A stretch of 64,000 nt of DNA, taken from assembly GCA_035772405.1 (NCBI GenBank), contig JAYKKM010000034.1, forward strand, positions 124,001 through 188,000, written 5' to 3'. The DNA comes from Chrysogorgia sp. JL179-B06 (Eukaryota > Cnidaria > Anthozoa > Scleralcyonacea > Chrysogorgiidae). Shown here piece by piece: positions 1 to 11,265 of this stretch. A program made the position numbers and the translations under genes. Every line of letters begins with the position of its first letter. The first letter of the stretch is position 1. The notes under the pieces are model-generated. The model saw nothing but the letters and a program-made list of their open reading frames with translations, was not told the origin of the DNA and ran no database searches.

Positions 1-593
1 ATGGTCATACGCCAAGGACCAATCCATTAAATCTTGGTTCAATTTGGATGAAAATTGGATGAAATATTGATAAAAATATCTCTGCGAGCTTCTCCGTGTT
101 GAAGAAATGAACGGAAAAAAACACGCTTGATTGCGCTCATTAAATTATCCTTATAGTATACAAATCTTTAATGTTCACAAACAAGCTGAATTCACAAAAC
201 AACGGGCTTGCAGTGTCATTGTTTAGACAAAAGCTAAAATGTGCACGATATGCCGGGAATTGGGCTTTTTCTACCTTTTTTCTTCTTGGGTTGGGTAAAA
301 CATTTTCTTTACCCATAAATGGTTGGGACGGTTAAATTTCTGATCTTAATTTGGTTGGGTAAAAGATTTTTCAGAACCAAATCTATTTCTCTTCGGCCCC
401 CACCCCGACCATAAATAATGACCGGTCCCTAATAAAAGGCACGAGACCACATGCCCTAAATACTCTTCGTTTAGAAAGTTAGTTATTCTAGTTTGTACTA
501 TGTAAATTATGCTATTGCTATATAAGTGAACACTTCGAATATGCCGAAACGTTTTATTAAATAAAGGACCAGCAAAGAACTTTTCTGCCTCTT

Positions 594-597
<4 letters not shown>
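1..597. other. Unassigned intergenic/intronic sequence
   Basis: No supportable ORF. The last 180 bases, running into a TA tract, end in a CGAAACG-type segment followed by AATAAAGGACC, which resembles the 3' untranslated part of a Penelope-like element. That resemblance is weak and no coding remnant is visible. Confidence 0.3.

Positions 598-635
<38 letters not shown>
598..635. repeat. (TA)n microsatellite
   Basis: Uninterrupted TA dinucleotides directly abut the left end of the foldback element. A matching TA tract follows that element at 1097-1124. Confidence 0.95.
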
Positions 636-638
<3 letters not shown>

Positions 639-1093
639 GGGTGGCGCAATAAAATGTTCCCCCTCTTTGACTTATTGTAATTAAAAAACTAAAGAAGCCA
701 TCTTATTCAATTCTAAAGTTTATTGAACGCAGTAATGTATAACTTAAATTTTGATGTATGCCTTAAACATATCTATAAAATATTAGCGGAGATATAGGCG
801 TTTAAACTCGGACGACACTGACAAATATTTGTTCTTACTGTTGCGTGTTTTTACCATTTTATTACCATAATGCAAATTATTAGACCATTTCAGACAATTT
901 TTCGCGTCTTCCAAAAACGCTACATTGAGTGTAAACGCCTATATCTCGGCTAATATTTATAGAAATGTGCAAGGCATACATCAAAATTTAAGTTAGACAT
1001 AACTACGTCAATAATTTTTATTTGTATAAGATAGCTTTTTCAGTTTTTTAATTACAATGAGTCGAAGAGGGGGAACATTTTTTTGCGCCACCC

Positions 1094-1096
<3 letters not shown>
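636..1096. mobile_element. Foldback MITE with long imperfect TIRs in TA repeats
   Basis: The left end ACCGGGTGGCGCAA is the inverse of the right end TTGCGCCACCCGGT. Complementarity continues inward for roughly 180 bases on each side (for example the CGCCTATATCTC segments near 800 and 930), leaving a loop of about 90 bases. There is no coding capacity. It lies between TA tracts, as expected for a Tc1/mariner-type MITE that duplicates TA. The superfamily is inferred only from TIR form and TA context. Confidence 0.75.
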
Positions 1097-1127
<31 letters not shown>

Positions 1128-1171
1128 CTTGATATTGCTTAAAAATTAACAAGATCCGATTCAACTATTCA

Positions 1172-1570
1172 ATGAAAAACATCGCCTTGCCATCGAAGGA
1201 CGGCTACCGAAGAAGCCTTATTGGAAAAGTAGAAAGTGTGATAAAGAGAATGAGATGGAAAGCCCACTTCTTCCTCCACGGAACCAACAACGCAACCGGC
1301 TGCCCCAAGTTTGGCTTAAATTCAAGAAAATGCCCTCCACAGACCATTGAAATGAGAGAATTCGAAGAAGATCTCCTCCGCATGATAGAGAACATTAAGT
1401 TTAGAAACGTGAACGACCAATTCCAAGCATCCCTATCAACCGATCTAAAGAAAATTACATCATCACCTAATCTTCTCATTTTTGCCGACAAAACAGAAAA
1501 CATCTATGAAATGAATCCAGAGAGATACAATCAACTTTTGACAGAGAACATTACGAAAACTACAAATTAG
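1172..1570 (+). pseudogene. Penelope-like element, N-terminal part
   Basis: A 132-residue piece lies immediately upstream of the reverse transcriptase but in another frame. It contains a basic KRMRWKAHFF stretch and a CPxxG-like CPKFGLNSRKCPP segment. Position and sense agree with the region that precedes the RT fingers in Penelope-like elements. It ends at a stop shortly before the next piece, so a frame change separates them. There is no independent domain evidence beyond context. Confidence 0.55.
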
Positions 1571-1581
1571 CAGACAACCAA

Positions 1582-2268
1582 GTGATCGATGACATCAACC
1601 AGGAAATGAAAGTAATAGCGAACGAACTTGAAATCGGTGACCGGATCAAAACTATGGCCAAGCGACCAGCCTTCATCTCCCTGAAAGATTACAAAGAAAA
1701 TTTCGAAAACCACCCAACGTGCAGGTTAATCAACCCGGCCAAAAGTAACCTAGGAAAAGTTAGTAAAGTCATCTTAGACAGAATAAATGCCACCATCCGA
1801 ACCAGCAGCGGCGTGAATCAATGGAGGAATTATTCAGCAGTTATCGAATGGTTCAAGAATGTTATAAACAACAAAAACGATCGCGACTTTTATCCGTCCA
1901 TCACAGAAGACCTGTTAAGCAAAGCGATTTCCTGGGCAAGTAAATATACCACCATTTCTGACCAAGAAATATCCATCATTAAGCATGTAAGAAAATCCCT
2001 ACTATTCAACGGAGAAAAAGCCTGGGTGAAAAGTAATAACGCATCCATGTTCGACGTAACCTGCATGGGGAGCTACGACGGGGCGGAGATCTGCGAGTTG
2101 GTTGGTCTATTTATTCTGGATTCTCTAACCAAAAGATTCGGAAAGGAAAACGTAGGACTGTACATAGACGATGGCCTAGCCTTATTAAAGAATGCGACTG
2201 CAGACGTGCTGACCGAGCAAGAAAAGACCTTACAAAAATATTTGAAGAAATCGGGCTCAAAATTATAG
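1582..2268 (+). pseudogene. Penelope-like reverse transcriptase core
   Basis: RT catalytic motifs are visible in order: motif A as NDRDFYPSIT (about residue 95), a motif B-like MGSYDGAEICELVG segment (about 165), and motif C as GLYIDDGLAL (about 195), with the YxDD box intact. The reading then shifts frame near 2260. The thumb-like continuation, including a TNFLDITL segment, can be followed in another frame to about 2408. The piece starts at a non-ATG codon, so its start is arbitrary. RT identity is firm; Penelope assignment comes from the downstream GIY-YIG. Confidence 0.8.
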
Positions 2269-2619
2269 CTCAAACCAATCAAAAGACCACTAACTTCCTC
2301 GACATCACCCTGAACGATGGAAAATTCCACCCCTACCGAAAACCCAACAACGAGCCACTTTATGTCCACAGCCATTCTAACCACCCATGCACCAACGATT
2401 ATAAATAAAATTCCATCAATGATCAACAAGCGAATCTCCCAACTTTCCTCCGACCAATCATCTTTTCAGTCAGCTGCGCCAATCTAAGAAGAAGCACTTA
2501 AACGAAGCAAATACCAACCAAACCTCCAATACCTCGCCAACGATCATCCAACGCAATCATCAAACCAAAGAAAACGGCAAAGAAACATAATCTGGTTCAA
2601 CCCCCCATTCAGTAGAAAC

Positions 2620-3294
2620 GTGAAGACAAACGTAGGCCGCACTTTTCTTAACCTTCTGGACAAGCATTTTCCTGTTTCGAGCAAATTGCGCAGAATATTC
2701 AACCGAAACACCGTAAAGGTCAGCTACAGCTGCATGCCGAACATGAAATCTGCAATATCAAAGCACAACGCGCGCATCCTCTCCAAACAGAAGAAACAGC
2801 CAATTCCGACCAGAGGTTCTAATTGCAACTGTAGGAACAAAAACGAATGTCCACTTCCAGGAAACTGTTTAACAACGAACGTATTCTATAAAGCCGCAAT
2901 AACAACCACCGACAACGCACAATCTAAAGAATACATTGGAATGACCGCAAATGAATTTAAACAACGCTACAGGAATCATCAAAAATCTTTCCGGGACGAT
3001 AAATACGAAAGCGAAACTGAACTTTCAAAATACGTCTGGAGCCTGAAAAAGAACGAACGTAACTTCTATTTGTGCTGGTCAATATTGGGTCATGCTGCAG
3101 CATACCAAAGTGGGGCAATACAATGCAACCTTTGTCTCGAAGAAAAGCTTCACTTAGTAAAGGCCGACAAAGAAATTATTTCAAACAAAAGAGCCGAGAT
3201 AGTGTCAAAATGCCGCCACGAAAATAAATTTTATGCGAACAGCCAAAACCGCGGGAAGAAGAAAGGGACACGTCATCAACATTCTCTACCGTGA
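2620..3294 (+). pseudogene. Penelope-like C-terminal region with GIY-YIG endonuclease
   Basis: The first about 80 residues are a basic linker ending in a cysteine cluster (CNCRNKNECPLPGNC, about residues 67-82) typical of the zinc-like linker of these elements. It is followed by VFYKAAI, KEYIGMT, FKQRYRNHQKSF and ELSKYVWSLK, which match the GIY-YIG core: modified Y-Y box, YIG-like, catalytic R and the downstream helix. The nuclease would nick DNA to prime reverse transcription. The reading frame is open to its stop, but the upstream RT is out of frame. Confidence 0.8.
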
Positions 3295-3337
3295 CGTTCA
3301 TACTGTATAAAAGGAATATTCGAATCGTGATCTAATT

Positions 3338-3382
3338 AGTTGCCTGATGATCGTGCAAAGCGTGAAACTCCGAGTAGCGACA
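3338..3382 (+). ncRNA. Hammerhead-ribozyme-like motif downstream of the Penelope element
   Basis: The core strings CTGATGA (3344-3350) and GAAA (3364-3367) occur in hammerhead order. GTTGC before the first can pair with GCGAC at the end (stem I, one G-U). ACT and AGT flanking CCG can form a short stem III, followed by A. Stem II is poor, pairing only through wobble. Penelope-like elements are known to carry hammerhead motifs, so the location supports the call, but the weak stem II suggests a decayed or non-functional copy. Confidence 0.35.
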
Positions 3383-3398
3383 ATAAAGTTTTTAAGTT

Positions 3399-3596
<198 letters not shown>

Positions 3597-3599
3597 TTG

Positions 3600-4073
3600 A
3601 AGAGAATGACAAAGAGCAAGAAAACTTCTCACCAGTCCAGATAAATTTTTAAAATATTTCGAACATTCGTTCTTCTTCAGTTAAAATATAAAAATAATAT
3701 ATGGCACAAAGTGCCCTATATATACATAATATACAATAAAAATTTACATAAATTTACTTAAAAATTGTCCTAGTAATAATTAACATGACATGTATTTAAT
3801 GCGTTTCTTTGAACGGTATTCGCATCTTTTGTTTAACCCTAATGGCTGTAACGTACGCAATTGTGCTGTCCAACAAGCCTCTCTGGCTAATAGAAGTTCT
3901 TCAACATTGTCTTTATTTAAAATAGCTTCAATTACTATAAACTCAAAATCCCCTAAGACATGAGGAGTTTTATTAAAATGTGTGGCAACCTCACAGGTAT
4001 TTTTACCGGTAACCATTGCCGATTTATGATTGCGAAATCGAACTTTGGTTATGGTTACCGGTAAAAATACCAC
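3600..4073 (-). pseudogene. Second Penelope-like fragment (GIY-YIG end)
   Basis: On minus, 4073-3780 encodes a GIY-YIG C-terminal half: RFRNHKSAM (catalytic arginine helix), CEVATHFN, an IVIEAI strand, then EACWTAQLRTLQPLGLN. The plus-strand sequence near 3660-3685, read on minus, is ACTGAAGAAG...CGAA, a 3' signature shared by many such elements. The reverse transcriptase is absent, so this is a 5'-truncated insertion. Its 5' end coincides with a perfect 20-bp inverted repeat (3996-4015 and 4052-4071). Confidence 0.7.
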
Positions 4074-4179
4074 AGCTCATCAGTGTAGCCTGGAATAGTC
4101 CAGCCAGACTCATCTAGATTATTATACACTTACGATCGTCGTGGGATAGCACCGGCGATCAGAACATCCAGATAGCGTG

Positions 4180-4186
4180 AAGTGCG
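4180..4186. repeat. Target-site duplication AAGTGCG, left copy
   Basis: The same 7 bases occur at 13937-13943 immediately outside the right terminus of the helicase-bearing transposon. This defines the insertion as 4187-13936. Confidence 0.8.
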
Positions 4187-4370
4187 CTAGCCTGCGAAAG
4201 CAGCCGCGTACTTTGTGCTCGTAACTCCCCCAAAGGAGCGTCTGCGACTCGACTGGGAAAATTCCATACTGATGACGTCAATATGCCCTGAATTGGGGCA
4301 TCGATTCTGATTGGCTACTTCATTATTATGCGCATAAATTAAATACGGCTTTCGAAATTTGAAATTCAAT
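4187..4370 (+). repeat. Left TIR of the helicase-bearing transposon, with promoter role
   Basis: It matches in reverse complement the sequences 10396-10527 and 13882-13936. The inverted identity runs right up to the initiator ATG of the transposase-like gene. The other TIR does the same for the helicase, so both genes probably use equivalent promoter sequence in the TIR. Confidence 0.8.
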
Positions 4371-7300
4371 ATGTCTTCGGATGTTCAAATTCAAAAGCTA
4401 ATTTGCATGATATGCTCAAATGATACGATAGAAGGGAAAAGGTACATTATCAACAAAGAACGTCAGAATGTCAACAATGCCTCAAGGCTTTTTAATAATC
4501 TACCGAACTACATGAGGAATGCCTTCTCGAAGCAATTTTATAGTGATGTCATGTGCAAGTCATGCTTAAAACTTTTGGAAAAGAGAGACCGTATATCATC
4601 CAACTTGCAGGAATTAGATACGAAAATGCAAGGATATTTGTCCAAAAAAAGAGGAAACGATACTGAGCTTGCATATCCCTCAAAGTTTATTGCATTCGAT
4701 GATCCTGTATTCCAAAGCACTCCGATTAAAGTTGTACCTTCTACCCGTGATCGAGCCCGTGATTGCACCACATCGTATTCAAAACCTTTAGTTAAGGACG
4801 AATTAGGTGTAAAGGTGAGAATTCCTTTAAATTTTTTCCCACAAAATATTCGAAAATTTGTATATTGACTTTATATATATGTTGTCTATTTCACCATGCC
4901 CCTTCCCCTTTGATTTACTTACATGTTGCTGTGTTCGAGGATGTGGTAAACGTCAGAGTTCTCCAACAAGTATGTATGATAAGTATTTTTTATAGGTTAT
5001 AGTTTCATGGCCATCTCAGACTAGGCAACGTAAACTTCAACCTGACCTAGAACCCTTAGGCCGAGCACTCCTCAGGGAAACATGGAAAGAAATTGCTTCA
5101 GCATCATTCCGCATAAAGCAAATTCGGACAGAACTTATTAAATGTCTGTTGAAACAACTGTCACGAGAATGCTGCAATATTGTCTCATCTAAAGAAACAT
5201 CATTGTTAAGGAGATCTAGTGCAAATGACATCCGTAGGCTGTCAGTATTTAGTAGCATTTGCCTGGAACTGAAGGACCGCACTCCACTATTATATTCAAT
5301 TTTGATGACTATAGCCACTCCTAACAGCCAGAATAAGAATACTGTAGAATGGTTACCAAGTGTTGCTGTTGCAGTGGCTATTCTTTTAAAACAAAGATGT
5401 CAGATGATGAATAATGTACAACTGTTACTGATGATTATAATAAAGTACTGTGGATTTCAGGTTTGTTTTATCTACTGTATTTGTGTTAATTAATAGGCAT
5501 TGAAACAAACCAAATTCTGGAATTATCTATTTTATGATTCTAGAAAATATACATGTTAACCCTCCAATTTGTCTGGATTTACTCTGCATCTAAATACATA
5601 CACCCCCTCCCCCAACACACATACATATACACACTCACTTCAAGAGGCCAAATTTAAAATAAGAAGAATTATGAACAATCAACAGTCTAATTTGTTGTAT
5701 CATAACAGTAAAATATAAGTATTCCTTTTAAATCAAACAGGTACAATGCATATTTTCCAAATTAATAGTAGTATAAATACTTCTCTTTTCTTGGTTTCTT
5801 GAGGCTTTGTGTGGCTTTTTCTCAACCATGAAGATTGGCATATCTGCATCATATTTCAATAAGAAATGTGACGATTTTGGGTGTATCTTCAATGAAAAGC
5901 TTTGTAAAGATAAGGAATCTGATGAGAAGGTGATGCTAATTGTAGCGAGAAAATAATGCCAGAGCAGGTACATGTAGCTAATCGTGATTCAAGTACACCC
6001 ATTTCATGTGGACATACCGGTACTCCATCACAAATGAGTGAAGCGACAAACCAAACAGCATGTGGTCTTGATAATCCTACTCCTGTCAATGGAATAAATC
6101 ATAGTTCCGGACAACAAATAGATGCCTTGTCACCTGGCTGCAAGTATGTTATAGACAATTATGACATGTTTCAAAAGGTTAGGTCAATGACAGAGGATAA
6201 TCAGAATAAAGATATTCACTGGGTCAATCATAATAGAGTAGTAAATAGGGTTTCTGGCAACCATCTTCAAGATGACACACCTATTTGTGATATTTTGGAG
6301 TTGGAAAATACCAAGATTACCCCTTCTGCAATTGAACACATATTGCAAAGAAATAATTACATTATCCTTGTTGAAAGAATCCTGGTGTCCTCCATTCCTT
6401 GTCTTCAATTTTGTAATGATGTTGTGAATCATCATATTCCACACAAGCATTCCACAGAATCTGGAACAAAATCAAGCAAGGTATATAATATATATTTCTA
6501 AATCCGACATAACTCCTTATAATTATTTACATGCAATTAAAGACTAATAATTTATATGACTGTCATCTTTTAAAGGAATGTCTTGGGATTATTTTTGAAG
6601 ACGAAAACTCCACAGATGGTATTTCAAAGGTCCTTAAACAACTACATGGGTATATACCAAAAACAACATCAGAAATGGGAACCATTTACCATGAAGCTGG
6701 GGTGGTGGGTGATCAATTGACAGTAGAAAGGGTAGTAAACTGCCTACTATCAATATCAAATGGGTTTACTTCAGAGGAAAGATTGGAAGGAATACATTGT
6801 GAGATAGCAGACTGGCATACAGAGCTTAAATTGCTCTCTGTGAGTACAGTTATTTTCCATGAAAATTGTGTAAATATTGTGCATGTACAAAATAAATAAT
6901 TTGATGTTGATGTGATATTAATCATTAATCAACCCACTATTTACTTGTACTTTCAGTTGATCTTCACAAGGTTGTATTCGACAAATGCAGCTGATGAAAA
7001 ATGCACCCTATTCGCTGACAGAAATTTAATAAATAGAAGAAATGTTTCCTGTGATACCAGTCATGCATATGCCCAAAATAAGAAAATGTTTCTATTAGCT
7101 CTGAAAGCTAGAATAATTGCCTCAGGAATGAAGGTCCTTGGTCTGAATAAAGTGAATGGAAACCCAACAAAATACAAGTATCCTGTTGATGCTTCAAGGC
7201 ATGACCAGAGAGCCAAACATCTTCATCTTAGAAAAATAGCTTCAACAATTGTAGATGAACATATTATTGGCAGCAAAACAACAGATAAGATAATTAATTC

Positions 7301-8267
7301 AGTCCTTCTCCAGGAAGAACAAGAAATAGCATTGGTAAACCAACGGGTGACACCAGATGGCAGATTCTTATGTCGATTTGCTGGATGTGAAAAAACATTC
7401 AAGTTAATAACACTAATATACTGTAACACAACATATCTGTTGCAATTTTTGTTTTTGATATGTTTTAGTATTTCCTCCTCATAATCAAGACATATGTTTA
7501 TTTATATAATTTATGTTAATTTCATTAAAGGCATGATGGTAAAAGAAGAAAGAGTCATGAGCTAGCTATCCACAACTTTATCTATGAAGAACAACTCCCA
7601 TCTTCATCAGCTTTCCCAGAACCCAGCAAGGAAGAAAAGGATGAACAAGATGACATGTACAATTATCAGTGCAATTTGATGGACCATGGGATGCTGTACT
7701 TGAATTTCACAGATGCAATTGCTGAGGGAGATGGAGACAGAATTGTTAGATGCTGGAAATTTCTATTGCTTCATTTTTTTGTTGATGGTAACAAAAGTGT
7801 TAAATATGCATTGGAAGCACTTTTTCTGCAGTTCCAACAACAATCTCTCCTTTCGCCTCGTCAGGCATACTGCCAAAAGTGGAACCGTACCATCAACAAT
7901 CATAATGCCAAAGGTAGAAATGTCCCCCTTGATCTAGATTTAGAACATGACAACAACTACCAAGCAGTCAGTCACAAGAATATGCAGGACTCTAAAGATA
8001 TCAAGAGAAGTCATCGAGAATGTGTCAAGAGAATGCCAAGTTATGAAGAGATCAGGAACACATTTCATTGCAAGTAATGAAAAAGATCTAATGAAGATTG
8101 TCAATAATCTTGTACAACAAGAAGCTCTATCAGAGACCAAAGGGAGGAGATATAAGACATTTACATACTGCTTAAGGTCACATCTCCAATTAATTCAAAT
8201 GGGAGATTTTTGTAAGTGGATAGATAAGCATAAAGATGGAATAATTATAGGTAGAAAAGCACGCTGA
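4371..8267 (+). CDS. Transposase-like gene, DUF6589-type, about six exons, one frame break
   Basis: Likely exons: 4371-4815 (ATG at the TIR edge; cysteine pairs CMIC and CKSC suggest a zinc finger), 4996-5460, a piece ending about 6480 (contains TEDNQNKDIHWVNHNRVVNR), about 6575-6839 (contains VVGDQLTVERVVN and EIADWHTELKLL), about 6957-7400 (ends in a C2H2 half, CRFAGCEKTF) and about 7530-8267 (starts HDGKRRKSHE, completing the finger). The GDQLTVER and ADWH motifs carry conserved acidic residues of DUF6589 proteins common in cnidarians. Near 7945 the reading passes from one frame to the next, so this copy is probably broken. The region 5500-5950 was not resolved. Exon ends rest on GT/AG by eye. 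Confidence 0.6.
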
Positions 8268-8277
8268 TTTGGCAAGT

Positions 8278-8485
8278 AACTCAAATCCAAAAGTACATGC
8301 TACAGTAACTGTTTCAATTATATACATAATTTAAGTTTGTATTATTTGCAGAACATAATTAAGTACATATATCAGGTTTTGAAAATGTAAAAATCACCTG
8401 TAATACAAAATGTTTTGCAAATTGTATTTATGCAAACAAAAAAGACTATTAAACAACAATAATTTTACCTTTTTTATTTCATTGG
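8278..8485. other. Convergent 3' ends of transposase-like and helicase genes
   Basis: An AT-rich 200-bp gap separates the two stop codons. It contains AATAAA-like strings and nothing else recognised. Confidence 0.5.
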
Positions 8486-9121
8486 TTATGAAGCAGATAA
8501 GGTGACTAATTGCTCCCATCCTGGATGTTTTCTATTGCACTTTCTAATTTCTATAACTTGTGGATAAATTGACTGTTCCAATGAGCTGTTTTGCCCTGAT
8601 TCTTCAAATGACTCCACATGCCAGTCTGTTTCATTCATCAGACACAAGAAAGAAGAATCTTGAATGATTTGCTCCCAGTCAGTTATCTCATCCTCATCAG
8701 AATCTTCATCATCAGACTGGTCATCCTCTCTTGTTAGCACAATGTCATGGAAAATGGAAGAAAAAACTTCCATCACCAACAGTGCATGTTTTTTTTGCCA
8801 AATGTCTACATATTTCATCACATCATTGGTATTGAAAATAAGATGTGCATACTCTACTACCTGATCTATTTCTTTCACCCCAAACTCCATAACACTGATT
8901 GGGCAAGAAACAGCTATAACATTTCCAGTTATCAATTTCATGAGGAGTTGTTTCATTAACATGTTAAGTTTTAACCTTAACTCTTGCTTTTCTTCATCGG
9001 ATACATCTCGTACTTTGTCTGGTTTGTTATTTTGAGTACCAAATGGCAGGTATAGATCTACATTGCACGAACCATTGTTGCACATACAGTTGTTTGCACA
9101 TATATCACAACACATAGTCAC
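8486..9121 (-). pseudogene. Helicase C-terminal part, out of frame with the main ORF
   Basis: The reading begins MCCDICANNC, supplying the cysteines that complete a RecQ zinc-binding module begun at the end of the upstream ORF (CRRQFLLQHFN). It continues about 200 residues with an acidic stretch (REDDQSDDEDSDEDE). The frame differs from the main helicase ORF and the two overlap by four bases, so a single-base indel separates them. It could be one broken protein or an assembly error. No domain was recognised after the zinc module. Confidence 0.6.
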
Positions 9122-10395
9122 ATATGTCCCTGGGGCATTTTACTTCCAACAGAACTGTTAAAATGCTGCAGCAGGAACTGGCGTCTACAATTATTTGAAT
9201 GTATGTACTGTTTCATGTCATTATCTGATACACGAGTTGTGATACCAGTAAACAACAAAATGGCAATGATCTGCTCACCATTTCTTCCACATCGACCACT
9301 TTCTTGCATATATGCTTCAACAGATTTTGATGGACCAAAGTGAATCACTCTCTGTACATTTCTACAATTTACTCCCATTCCATACGCGATTGTGGCAATC
9401 AATACTCTTAGATGTCCTTTACTATGGGAAAATTGCTCCAGAACATGATTCTTTATACTCTCAGGACTGGAAGAATGCATCATGTCACAAAGCCTCATTC
9501 TTGGATCATTTGTACCATCACAAAACATGTTACTGCCTAACTCAACCTTAAAAATATTAAATAAGACAGCACATTGTTTAATTGTTTGACAATATATGAT
9601 TGTTCTTGTTGTTTCTTTTCCATGTTGTTTCAACTCATCAATCAGGAACGAGAAATGATCTGCTATTTTGATACTATTGTCCATCTTTTGGACAACAAAA
9701 GTAATGTTAGGGCGGTTAGGATCTTCTACAATTTCAAATGGACTTTTAAGTTCCAGCATATCAAATATCTGTTGTTTCGTCTTCTTTGTCGCGGATAACT
9801 CGTTCAGTCGTGAATACCAAATTCGGAAAGCAGTATTCTTTCTGTTATTTAATGAAGTACCCCACTCGATAATACAGTGGGCTTCGTCTACAGCTATGCC
9901 AACTAACCTCTCTTGGTAAGGCTTTTTATCAAGCATGAACCGCCATCGTACATTCGAAAGACTTGATTCTGGGGACATAAAGACATACGTGAACTCGCCA
10001 TTCTCTATTCCTCTATCTGTCTCATCGTCACATCCAACGTAGGCCGCTTTTAGTCCGATATTCTTTAAACGTTTAATCTGATCTTTCATGAGGACTTTCA
10101 TTTCAACTAATGGACTTATGACGATAATGATGGCATTCTTTTTCCAAACACTTGAATCAGGAGCGTGTGAAGACATCCACATTTCTACCAAAGGCGTGAG
10201 TTGAAACACCAGTGATTTGCCTGAACCAGTTGGCATGTTTACGAATACATCTTTTCCTTTCATGAAATTATAGAGAGCTTTAAATTGACTTTCAGTAAGA
10301 GTTTCCACATTAAATTTGGGACCTATCTCACTCAGACAATCGTTTAACATATCGACATTTACTTCTCTTAAATCTATTTTCCATTTAGACGCCAT
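9118..10395 (-). CDS. RecQ-like superfamily 2 DNA helicase of the transposon
   Basis: 425 residues. Walker A is MPTGSGKSLVFQL (about residue 55), the DEAH box is VDEAHCIIEW (about 168), and the C-terminal helicase half includes TRTIIYCQT, an IATIAYGMGVN motif V-like segment (about 335) and the arginine-finger motif QESGRCGRNGE (about 370). The usual TATAT motif III after the DEAH box is not clear, and that stretch looks altered. Start: ATG at 10395, 15-20 bases inside the TIR. The ORF ends in the RecQ zinc module and its continuation lies in another frame. It probably unwinds transposon ends or hybrids during mobilisation, by inference from the family. Confidence 0.8.
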   Translation of the reverse strand: MASKWKIDLREVNVDMLNDCLSEIGPKFNVETLTESQFKALYNFMKGKDVFVNMPTGSGKSLVFQLTPLVEMWMSSHAPDSSVWKKNAIIIVISPLVEMKVLMKDQIKRLKNIGLKAAYVGCDDETDRGIENGEFTYVFMSPESSLSNVRWRFMLDKKPYQERLVGIAVDEAHCIIEWGTSLNNRKNTAFRIWYSRLNELSATKKTKQQIFDMLELKSPFEIVEDPNRPNITFVVQKMDNSIKIADHFSFLIDELKQHGKETTRTIIYCQTIKQCAVLFNIFKVELGSNMFCDGTNDPRMRLCDMMHSSSPESIKNHVLEQFSHSKGHLRVLIATIAYGMGVNCRNVQRVIHFGPSKSVEAYMQESGRCGRNGEQIIAILLFTGITTRVSDNDMKQYIHSNNCRRQFLLQHFNSSVGSKMPQGHM

Positions 10396-10527
10396 GTTGA
10401 ATATTGAATTTCGAAAGCCGTATTTAATTTATGCGCATAATAATGAAGTAGCCAATCAGAATCGATGCCCCAATTCAGGGCATATTGACGTCATCAGTAT
10501 GGAATTTTCCCAGTCGAGTCGCAGACG

Positions 10528-10646
<119 letters not shown>

Positions 10647-11265
10647 AACTTTATTTATACACGCTGACCCCGTCAACCGAAGCTGATTTCCACGGGGGGC
10701 GTGTGCAAAATATAAAAACGTTACATGTATAAAAATGGTGTTAAAGAACTATTTACAAAATATATAAGTTTTAAAAGATAGAATACTAAATTATTAACAT
10801 AACGATAACGTTGTTATAGTTTTTAGAATATTTACAGGTGTATCAATGTATACTTATTTATCAATGTATATTTATTTCTCGCATGCACCACTGACCCATA
10901 TATAACATTTGTATAACCGACTTACCGACTACTCACGTATAATTAGCGGTTATACAATGGTTATATATACGTCAGTGGAGTGCACACTAAGTAAAGAATA
11001 AATAATTTACATGCTATAGTAAAAAGTAAGTGGTTACTGACCTACACATAACCGTTTTAAAATTCACAGTTAGATATAGGTCAGTGGACTGCACTAAGTA
11101 GAGAACAAATTTATATGTTATAGTAAAGAAAATAAGTAACGGGCATGCACCATTGATCTACATATAACAGAGTGGAGTGCACACTGAGTAAAGAGCAGAT
11201 AATGTATATGCTATAGACTATTTTAAGAAGGGTCATTTTTTTTACACATTCTATCTACATAAAAC
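10647..11265 (-). other. Retrotransposon 3' untranslated region with subrepeats
   Basis: Three diverged direct repeats carry a GTGGAGTGCACAC..AGTAAAGA core followed by ATGCTATAG, at about 10973-11020, 11082-11122 and 11168-11215. There is no ORF. Confidence 0.6.
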
